The position numbers and the translations under genes are program-made. From assembly GCA_016934435.1 (NCBI GenBank), contig JAFGSU010000229.1:1-5666 (forward strand): 5,666 bases of DNA, written 5' to 3'. Shown here piece after piece: positions 1 through 4,633 of this stretch. Source of the DNA: Candidatus Zhuqueibacterota bacterium (GTDB lineage: Bacteria > Zhuqueibacterota > Zhuqueibacteria > Residuimicrobiales > Residuimicrobiaceae). Positions within the stretch are counted from its first letter, which is position 1, and each line of letters opens with the position of its first letter. The notes below the pieces were generated by a model. It was given only the letters and a program-made list of their open reading frames with translations, was not told the origin of the DNA and made no database searches.

Positions 1-405
1 AAAAGAGCCCTGGAGGAAATCCGCCACTTCCTGCCGCAATAGCTGTAACAGTTCGGTGTCGACCAGATCAATCTTGTTGAGCACAACCAGACCCTGCCGT
101 ACGCGCAACAGGGAAAGAATATCCAGGTGTTCGCGCGTCTGCGGCATGACGCCGTCGTCGGCGGCGATAACCAGCATGGCCAGATCGATGGTGCTGACGC
201 CCGCCACCATATTTTTTATGAATCGTTCGTGACCGGGCACATCGATGAAGGCGATGTCATCGTTGAGAAAAGCAAATCCCAGGTCGATGGTCAATCCGCG
301 CTCTTTTTCTTCGATCAACCGATCCGGATCGGTCCCGGTCAGGGCTTTGACCAGGGCGGATTTGCCGTGGTCGATATGACCCGCTGTGCCGATGATGATG
401 GGCAT
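1..405 (-). CDS. selB: Selenocysteine-specific elongation factor SelB, N-terminal GTPase part (cut by window edge)
   Basis: SelB is the cytoplasmic GTPase that carries selenocysteyl-tRNA(Sec) to the ribosome at in-frame UGA codons marked by a SECIS hairpin. Only residues 1-135 of a protein usually around 600 residues are present; the frame is open to the left edge. The GTP-binding motifs are visible: G1 GHIDHGKS at residues 9-16, the switch I segment GLTIDLGFA at 37-45, G3 DVPGHE at 55-60 and G4 NKID at 110-113. The RGxTIDLGFA form is typical of SelB, whereas EF-Tu has a RGITI-NTxHVEY type sequence. Translation starts at the ATG at 405-403, separated by a single base from the TGA stop of the upstream trehalase-like gene, so expression probably depends on that gene through translational coupling. 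The last bases of the upstream gene offer only a weak GGGA-like ribosome site. No selA, selD or tRNA(Sec) gene lies in the window. The SelB assignment is firm; the C-terminal winged-helix domains cannot be seen. Confidence 0.95.
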   Translation of the reverse strand, partial: MPIIIGTAGHIDHGKSALVKALTGTDPDRLIEEKERGLTIDLGFAFLNDDIAFIDVPGHERFIKNMVAGVSTIDLAMLVIAADDGVMPQTREHLDILSLLRVRQGLVVLNKIDLVDTELLQLLRQEVADFLQGSF

Positions 406-406
406 A

Positions 407-1561
407 TCAGTCCAATCCCAGCGTCTCGACGATCTCGATGTACACCCCAGCCGTCCAACCGAGCGTAGGGGTGTTTTCGATGCTATCCGGATGGGTTGTA
501 CTGCAGTCGTTGACGTTGTACCACGACCACAATTCCCCCGTTTTTTCATAGATGTCCACAACCATGTTCAACCAGCTGGTGCCGATATCGGCGGCATCCT
601 CCATCAGTTCGTAATCGCATAATCCCTTCAGGGTTGTATAAAGGTAGGGCGCCTGACAGATCGGCGCGCTCCAGACGGATTTGGCTTTGCTTTGTTCAGG
701 CACCGTGCACATCAAGCCGCCGTCGGCGGAAAACGCATGGAGATGACCATGCATCCGCTCGGCCCGGTCTTCGTCCACCATTTCCGCAAATAACGGCATA
801 AATCCAGCGAGACTTTTAACGGTGCTTAATTTTTTTTGCTCAAAATCGTTGTCAAAATAAAATCCTTCCTGCTCATTCCAGCAATAATCCATTAGTTTCT
901 TTTGATACGTCACCTTTTGCATCAAAATTTCATCCCCGATACCGTCGGCCTCGACCTGGAGATCGTAAATCAGCTTGGCGTTGCGCCACAGGAGTGTATT
1001 CAGATCAACGGCATTGATGGTGCGCGGGTCCTCGAAGCGGGGTGAATCCAGCCAGCCGGATTCAGCCTGTGCCGCCCGTTCCGGAGGCCATTTGCTGTCT
1101 TCTTTGATCGGGTGATAACGATACAGGCCGGTTAGTGAGGTGTGCGGTTTGTTGGTCCAGAAACGAAATTCCTGCACCACCTGCGGCAATACCCGGCGGA
1201 GCCATTCTTTATCGCCGGTGGCACGATAGATATCGCGCACCATCCACGGCAGGAAGGGGGGATGGGAGTGTGACAGCATGTCGCGATGGTTGGAAGCGGG
1301 TACATACCCTAACTGGCGAACCAGATAAACAAGATTCTCAACATTGTGCCGCGCGTAATCCACCATGCGCATGCGTAAAAGACCCAGATTGATGAAATGC
1401 GTGTCCCAGTAGTGCAGCGCTTCTACTTTTCCTTTACCCGGAATAATGTATGGATTGGGAAGTCCGAGTAGTTCATTCGTGTCCTGGGTGATTTCACGCA
1501 GACATTCTTCTTTAAGCCGTTTTTTCAATTCCGGAATGAGGGAGTGAAAATTTTGACTCAT
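407..1561 (-). CDS. Trehalase-like (GH37-related) glycoside hydrolase, compact cytoplasmic form
   Basis: A 384-residue protein resembling the catalytic (alpha/alpha)6 barrel of GH37 trehalases, which split alpha,alpha-trehalose into two glucose units. It has no signal peptide, so it should be cytoplasmic. Numbering is from the ATG at 1561. A relaxed trehalase signature 1 (PG near 41, E47, WDTHF 52-56) is followed by the SHPPF...MVRDIYRATGD block (about 98-116), ESGWLDSPRF (167-176), AVDLNTLLW (184-192), EGFYFDND (about 232-239), and a degenerate signature 2, WSAPICQAP (297-305), in place of WDxPxGWAP. The C-terminal ENTPTLGWTAGV (362-373) matches the family's GWTxGV end. It is clearly shorter than E. 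coli TreA/TreF (about 550 residues), lacking most of the N-terminal region. The catalytic acid region is altered: GWLDSPR instead of GWDxSxR, leaving D172 as the nearest acid; the base may be E362. The substrate could therefore be another alpha-glucoside or a compatible solute such as glucosylglycerate (inference). It sits directly upstream of selB. Confidence 0.85.
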   Translation of the reverse strand: MSQNFHSLIPELKKRLKEECLREITQDTNELLGLPNPYIIPGKGKVEALHYWDTHFINLGLLRMRMVDYARHNVENLVYLVRQLGYVPASNHRDMLSHSHPPFLPWMVRDIYRATGDKEWLRRVLPQVVQEFRFWTNKPHTSLTGLYRYHPIKEDSKWPPERAAQAESGWLDSPRFEDPRTINAVDLNTLLWRNAKLIYDLQVEADGIGDEILMQKVTYQKKLMDYCWNEQEGFYFDNDFEQKKLSTVKSLAGFMPLFAEMVDEDRAERMHGHLHAFSADGGLMCTVPEQSKAKSVWSAPICQAPYLYTTLKGLCDYELMEDAADIGTSWLNMVVDIYEKTGELWSWYNVNDCSTTHPDSIENTPTLGWTAGVYIEIVETLGLD

Positions 1562-1567
1562 TTTCAA

Positions 1568-1571
1568 CCTC
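1568..1571 (-). promoter_or_regulatory. Shine-Dalgarno GAGG that fixes the trehalase-like gene start
   Basis: On the minus strand, GAGG at 1571-1568 lies six bases before the ATG at 1561-1559. A TTG two codons further upstream (1567-1565) is in frame but directly abuts the GAGG and would have no spacing, so the ATG is the better start. This is seen in the sequence; its use by ribosomes is inferred. Confidence 0.7.
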
Positions 1572-1761
1572 GCTAAATAAATAATGTGGGTTTCATTTCC
1601 TGGAATCCTGCGAATTAGTTATGAATGCATGGATTGATAAAATGTAAAGGTTCATTTCTACCATGGAAAGATAGAAAAAGTTGATTTGATAGACGGTTAG
1701 GTCGTGCCAAAAGAGGAAGTTGCAATAGGGGTGGAGTCTGGTCCCTGAAAAAACCGAACTG

Positions 1762-1798
1762 ACAGATGAATGAAATCTGATTGGATGTTTGCATCTGT
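1762..1798 (-). repeat. Inverted repeat with an alternative internal arm in the leader
   Basis: ACAGATG at 1762-1768 is perfectly complementary to CATCTGT at 1792-1798 (7 bp, 23 bases between). A third element, ATCTG at 1775-1779, can also pair with CAGAT at 1763-1767, so two hairpins would exclude each other. On the minus strand the structure is followed, eight bases past the stem, by six T residues (1753-1748). It resembles a weak attenuator or terminator, but the stem is short and AT-rich and the T run is not adjacent. Confidence 0.3.
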
Positions 1799-1871
1799 GG
1801 TAGATTATTTATTAATCATTATCCTCATGAAGAGGCAGTAGCAGGTTATTGCTCTGATTGAGGGAATCCAT

Positions 1872-1901
1872 TTATTAGAAAATAAAGCACTATGTTGACA
1901 A
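1872..1901 (-). promoter_or_regulatory. Candidate sigma-70-type promoter for the trehalase-like gene and selB
   Basis: Read on the minus strand, TTGTCA (1901-1896) and TAATAA (1877-1872) are separated by 18 bases, close to the TTGACA/TATAAT consensus. It points toward the trehalase-like gene, about 310 bases away, and lies just past the stop of the TIM-barrel gene. The region is AT-rich, so a chance match is possible. Confidence 0.4.
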
Positions 1902-1925
1902 AAGCAAGTATTTTTTCACGCCCTG

Positions 1926-2750
1926 CTATTTTGAAAAGGTTTTCAGGATACCCCAAAGGGTCCACAATCGTAACAGGGTTAATATGTATTTGCGACGATG
2001 GAATGTTCGCAACATCAAAAGGTAACTGCGGATAAAGGGCAAAAGCTGATCGGTGGTATAAGGCATCATTTCCAGGGTGATACTGCCGCGATAGCGATAT
2101 TTACGCATGATGGCCAGCAGGTCGGTAATCGGCAGCGTACCCCCACAGCCGAAAGGCAGGTGGGCGTCTTCACTATCGATGCAGTCGGAAAGATGGACAC
2201 ATCCGATTTTCTGGTGGAAGGCTCTAAAATTATAGACCGGATTATCTCCGTTGATGTAAAAATGGGCGGCATCGAAGCACATACCGGCATAGAGGTGTGG
2301 CAGCTTGAGCTGCGCCCGGTTCAGTAGGGCGCGAAACGCATCCAGGTCCCAGGAAGGTACATTTTCGAAATAAACAGGAACCGGCAGGCGCCTCAGATTG
2401 GCGAACATGGCCTCTTCGCTGGTGGGGATATTCATTTCGTCCAGATTGAGTTCCGGCGGATGGGCAATGACATGCCGGATATGAAGATCCCGGTGGTGTT
2501 GATTTAAAATGGAAATGGTTCTTTCGATGTTTTCTTCTGCATCGATACAGGAAAAATCCCAGCCGTCCTCTTCCAGCAATGGCAGGTGAAAGGCGGCGGT
2601 CATGCCGCGCAGGCTCACTTTGAGCGCATCCAGATCTGCAAAGGCCTGATGATTCAGCTCGACGAAACGAACGCCGAAGCGGTGAAGAGCGGCGATAATA
2701 GTTGCGGTCGACCATTTTTTGTAGGGCTCGACTGTAAATCCGATTAACAT
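1926..2750 (-). CDS. Sugar-phosphate isomerase/epimerase-type TIM-barrel protein (xylose isomerase-like/AP endonuclease family 2 fold)
   Basis: A 274-residue cytoplasmic protein of the PF01261/COG1082 TIM-barrel superfamily, which includes sugar isomerases and epimerases, inosose dehydratases and endonuclease IV. Barrel-strand motifs appear in order: VELN (30-33), FHLP (54-57), IAHPPE (95-100), YFENVPS (127-133), CFDAAHFYINGDNP (158-171), VHLSD (185-189), DAHLPFGCG (195-203) and ITLEM (224-228). Residues H55, H97, E129, D160, H163, H186, D195, H197 and E227 fall where endonuclease IV has its nine zinc ligands, so divalent metal binding is very likely. The substrate is unknown. The start is the ATG at 2750-2748, preceded by GAGG with a five-base spacer and opening directly into the first beta strand; the open frame continues upstream to 2966, but that part overlaps the membrane-protein gene and has no family resemblance. 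After the barrel comes a basic, hydrophobic tail of about 35 residues (roughly 240-274). The stop is TAG. It is probably co-transcribed with the DUF2752 gene 61 bases upstream. Confidence 0.88.
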   Translation of the reverse strand: MLIGFTVEPYKKWSTATIIAALHRFGVRFVELNHQAFADLDALKVSLRGMTAAFHLPLLEEDGWDFSCIDAEENIERTISILNQHHRDLHIRHVIAHPPELNLDEMNIPTSEEAMFANLRRLPVPVYFENVPSWDLDAFRALLNRAQLKLPHLYAGMCFDAAHFYINGDNPVYNFRAFHQKIGCVHLSDCIDSEDAHLPFGCGGTLPITDLLAIMRKYRYRGSITLEMMPYTTDQLLPFIRSYLLMLRTFHRRKYILTLLRLWTLWGILKTFSK

Positions 2751-2811
2751 CAGCGCCTCACCATAACCACTATACCATGTTTCATATTGCCCCGTCCGAT
2801 TGCCGGATTCC

Positions 2812-3228
2812 TCATCGTAGTAAAACAGCGATAACCAGATACAGCCAGTTAAGCGGTACCGCCACCAGCGCGATATAGCGGACGGTTTTGCGTTCGCCAT
2901 CGGATAGTTGCAGGGATAGGTTTTTCCCCCAGACAGCGCCCACCAGCGAATTAATCGCCACCACAATCATGGCCATATATAGCAGGGTGAATAAGGGGCT
3001 GGCGGCAAATGCCATCCCTATTTCCAATTTGCTTAAATAAACCCCGGCCGAAGTCGCACCGCAAGCCGGACAGGGGATGCCGGTCAACAATCGGAACATA
3101 CACGGCGGTATGAATGTGAGCAGAGCGGGGCAAAATTGTACAATCAAAAATCCAAGCACGCCGATGATCAGCAATGCCAATCCCGCCTGTAACTCAAAAA
3201 ATTTTCTGGAACGAAAATGCAAATTCAT
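2812..3228 (-). CDS. DUF2752 family small membrane protein
   Basis: A 138-residue integral membrane protein of the DUF2752 family, whose function is unknown. The diagnostic motif is visible: C43, then GIPCPACGATSA at residues 50-61 with C53 and C56, equivalent to the family's G-x-PCPxCGxTRA; here the usual Arg of the motif is Ser (S60). Three hydrophobic segments are apparent at about 14-36, 70-98 and 115-136, with the Cys motif between the first and second. The paired cysteines could bind metal or be redox-active; this is inferred, not shown. The length is normal for the family. The ATG at 3228 is the natural start, although no Shine-Dalgarno sequence is visible in the AT-rich bases before it. 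It is the first gene of a likely two-gene minus-strand unit with the TIM-barrel gene and is divergent from the PDZ gene. Its stop is TGA at 2814-2812. Confidence 0.88.
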   Translation of the reverse strand: MNLHFRSRKFFELQAGLALLIIGVLGFLIVQFCPALLTFIPPCMFRLLTGIPCPACGATSAGVYLSKLEIGMAFAASPLFTLLYMAMIVVAINSLVGAVWGKNLSLQLSDGERKTVRYIALVAVPLNWLYLVIAVLLR

Positions 3229-3306
3229 TCGTATTAATTTTAAATGAGGATGCTGATCCGTAAGAATGATTCGGCGTTTACCGGTCAGAACATTTATTAA
3301 GGCAGT

Positions 3307-3350
3307 GATTCAAATTCCGAATGTTGATCCAACCACACGGGATTTGAATC
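3307..3350. repeat. 13-bp inverted repeat in the divergent intergenic region
   Basis: GATTCAAATTCCG (3307-3319) pairs with CGGGATTTGAATC (3338-3350) through 12 Watson-Crick pairs and one T-G wobble, around an 18-base loop. An outer pair GTGATTC (3305-3311) and GAATCAC (3351-3357) overlaps it and could form instead, because GAATC is tandemly repeated at 3346-3355. There is no T run, so an intrinsic terminator is unlikely. Its position between two divergent starts (3228 and 3430) suggests a regulator-binding site or a structured leader element; this is inference. Confidence 0.6.
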
Positions 3351-3418
3351 GAATCACCTATCAAAATACGTCAAGCGCGATTTAAAATCAAGTCATTATT
3401 TGCGCTGCTGCTTGAGAA

Positions 3419-3426
3419 AAGGAGGT
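3419..3426 (+). promoter_or_regulatory. Strong Shine-Dalgarno site of the PDZ gene
   Basis: AAGGAGGT at 3419-3426 is a near-perfect match to the anti-16S sequence and ends three bases before the ATG at 3430. It excludes the in-frame TTG at 3400, which lies upstream of the ribosome site. It contrasts with the weak or missing sites before the DUF2752 and asd genes, suggesting high translation of the PDZ protein. Confidence 0.85.
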
Positions 3427-3429
3427 TCT

Positions 3430-4425
3430 ATGCAACACCATTATCACTTTATAAAGATGCCCTTTACATTTTTGATCGTTCTGTTGTTCATATCCGTTTT
3501 TTCAGGTGGGGCCATCGCCGGAGAACGGGCCTGGCTGGGCGTGTATCTTGGTGATTATGAACCGGGCGATAAAGGTGTAAGCCATTACGGCGCTGTGATT
3601 GAACGGGTGGTGAAGGATAGTCCGGCGGAGAAAGCGGGACTGAAAGAAGGGGATGTCATCATCAAGGTGGATAATAAAGCCATTCGCGATGCTGATGATG
3701 TGACCAGAGATTTACGCAAATTGAAACCGGGAGACAAAGTTCAAATTCACGTGATTCGTGGAGAAAAGGATCTTACCTTCGAGGCAGAGCTGGGCGCAAA
3801 ACCGGATTCTGAACAAATTTTTTCTCCCCGCAAAGGCCGTCTGATGATCAATTTATCCTCACCGTACCTCGGAGTCGAGATGCAGGACCTGAATCCCGAT
3901 CTGGCGGAATATTTCAAGGTCAAGGCTGATGAGGGTGTACTGGTGACCCGGGTGATGGAGGACAGCCCGGCGGAAAAAGCTGGTTTGAAAGCCGGAGACA
4001 TTATCACTGAATTCGACGGCAAAAAGATTTCCGAGGTCGACGATCTGTCCAAAGCCGTGCGCAAAGCGGAAAAGGATGAGGAAGTAGAGATAACCTACGT
4101 CCGAAAAGGACGGCAGGACCGAACCAGGGTGAAGCTTGAAGCTGATAAAAAGCGCCTTCGAATTTTCGGAGACTATGATGACGATGAGGACCTGCATTAT
4201 TTCTACCTGCCGGATAAATCTCTGCGCATCGAATTAGATGATTTACATGAAGATTTAAAAGAGGGTGTATTACGCCTGAAAAAAGAGCTGCCCAGGGAAA
4301 TTGAACTGGATTTTCGCTGGCATCAAAAAGAGAACATGGAATCGCTGCGGGAAGAGATGCTGAAACTCAAAGAAGAGATGAAAGAACTGAAAAAGAAGCT
4401 CAAAGAGGAATTGCAGGAGCAATAA
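3430..4425 (+). CDS. Exported twin-PDZ-domain protein with charged coiled-coil tail, no protease domain
   Basis: A 331-residue protein predicted to leave the cytoplasm. Residues 1-30 form a Sec signal peptide: a short polar start with K9, a hydrophobic core at 11-25 and an AIA-G cleavage site after A30, with no lipobox cysteine. Two DegP/HtrA-like PDZ domains follow: PDZ1 at about 34-122 (carboxylate-binding loop WLGVYLG 35-41; DSPAEKAGLKEGDVI 63-77) and PDZ2 at about 145-237 (YLGVEMQ 146-152; DSPAEKAGLKAGDII 178-192). The near-identical DSPAEKAGLKxGD blocks point to domain duplication. There is no trypsin-like protease domain or GNSGG motif, so it is not a complete HtrA protease; an adaptor, scaffold or sensor role with peptide C-termini is more likely (inference). 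The remainder is very charged: an acidic patch GDYDDDED (247-254), then a Lys/Glu-rich helix at about 298-331 with coiled-coil spacing. It has its own terminator downstream, so it is probably a single-gene unit. The partner proteins cannot be told from the sequence. Confidence 0.92.
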   Translation: MQHHYHFIKMPFTFLIVLLFISVFSGGAIAGERAWLGVYLGDYEPGDKGVSHYGAVIERVVKDSPAEKAGLKEGDVIIKVDNKAIRDADDVTRDLRKLKPGDKVQIHVIRGEKDLTFEAELGAKPDSEQIFSPRKGRLMINLSSPYLGVEMQDLNPDLAEYFKVKADEGVLVTRVMEDSPAEKAGLKAGDIITEFDGKKISEVDDLSKAVRKAEKDEEVEITYVRKGRQDRTRVKLEADKKRLRIFGDYDDDEDLHYFYLPDKSLRIELDDLHEDLKEGVLRLKKELPREIELDFRWHQKENMESLREEMLKLKEEMKELKKKLKEELQEQ

Positions 4426-4447
4426 CATCAAGCGGCACAACCCATGG

Positions 4448-4472
4448 AGCCGGCTTTATGCCGGCTTTTTTT
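4448..4472 (+). terminator. Intrinsic (Rho-independent) terminator of the PDZ gene
   Basis: AGCCGGC (4448-4454) and GCCGGCT (4460-4466) form a perfect 7-bp GC-rich stem around the five-base loop TTTAT, followed at once by T residues to 4472. It begins 23 bases after the TAA stop. An outer complementary pair, GCGGCACA (4432-4439) and TGTGCCGC (4474-4481), brackets it and could extend the structure around the T tract. Confidence 0.92.
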
Positions 4473-4491
4473 GTGTGCCGCCGCATACCCT

Positions 4492-4503
4492 CCTGCCGGC
4501 AGG
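4492..4503. repeat. 12-bp perfect palindrome CCTGCCGGCAGG
   Basis: A self-complementary, GC-rich 12-base sequence just after the terminator and 130 bases before asd. There is no T run or loop, so it is not an obvious terminator. It could be a protein-binding site or a copy of a dispersed palindromic element; a genome-wide count would tell. Confidence 0.4.
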
Positions 4504-4558
4504 GCGATCCATCATTTTGAATCCTGAATACCCTGTTTCGCAAAAGTGCGATTCTGCC

Positions 4559-4604
4559 TTGCATCACTCGATTTTATTTATTATTTTTAATTCAATTGTA
4601 TGAT
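4559..4604 (+). promoter_or_regulatory. Candidate promoter region of asd
   Basis: A very AT-rich block begins near 4570. TTGCAT (4559-4564) and TATTTT (4582-4587) have 17-base spacing but match the consensus poorly. TATGAT (4599-4604) is a better -10 hexamer, without a clear -35. ATGATACATCAT at 4600-4611 is a short dyad overlapping this hexamer and could be an operator. None of these is decisive. Confidence 0.3.
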
Positions 4605-4633
4605 ACATCATGTACACCCAACAGGTAAACAAT

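Larger units (their letters stand above)
1562..1925. other. 364-base AT-rich intergenic region, probable long leader of the trehalase-like/selB unit
   Basis: No credible gene was found on either strand. The stretch is AT-rich with frequent stops in all frames. It separates two minus-strand transcription units. It contains a candidate minus-strand promoter near 1872-1901, competing short inverted repeats at 1762-1798, and a GC-richer 20-base patch at 1727-1746. If the candidate promoter is used, the trehalase-like mRNA would carry a leader of about 300 bases, long enough for RNA-based regulation. I saw no known riboswitch pattern, tRNA or strong intrinsic terminator for the gene ending at 1926. 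Confidence 0.6.
3229..3429. other. Divergent intergenic region between the DUF2752 and PDZ genes
   Basis: A 201-base non-coding stretch that must hold promoters for both directions. Besides the inverted repeat at 3307-3350, a TAAAAT hexamer at 3383-3388 could be a -10 element for the PDZ gene, but no good -35 is seen 16-18 bases before it. On the minus side TAAAAT at 3242-3237 is so close to the DUF2752 start that its use is doubtful. The small palindrome GAATGATTC lies at 3264-3272. No gene is evident. Confidence 0.5.

Noticed and set aside
407..409. TGA of the trehalase-like gene as a selenocysteine codon, prompted by the neighbouring selB
   Set aside because: The protein already ends with the family's GWTxGV C-terminal region, and read-through would run through the selB coding sequence out of frame.
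127..622. Overlapping plus-strand open frames across the selB start and the trehalase-like gene end
   Set aside because: They lie antisense to two genes with clear family motifs and show no family resemblance or ribosome site of their own.
1565..1567. TTG as start of the trehalase-like gene
   Set aside because: It abuts the GAGG ribosome site; the ATG two codons later is correctly spaced.
1573..1596. Seven-codon minus-strand ORF (MKPTLFI) as a leader peptide
   Set aside because: The purine-rich AGGAA touches its ATG, leaving no spacing, and it has no run of regulatory codons.
1895..1900. Perfect plus-strand TTGACA as a promoter -35
   Set aside because: No -10 hexamer at 16-18 bases, and it would read antisense into the TIM-barrel gene. 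The overlapping minus-strand TTGTCA has a plausible -10.
1562..1925. Possible tRNA, including tRNA(Sec), or CRISPR repeats in the gene-free stretch
   Set aside because: No cloverleaf with a TTCRA T-loop and matching acceptor arms, and no regularly spaced direct repeats were found by eye.
2751..2966. Upstream extension of the TIM-barrel frame
   Set aside because: The extra 72 residues overlap the DUF2752 gene in another frame and do not resemble the family; the ATG at 2750 has GAGG at good spacing and opens into the first barrel strand.
3400..3402. TTG as start of the PDZ gene
   Set aside because: It lies upstream of the AAGGAGGT site, and the ATG at 3430 gives a clean signal peptide.
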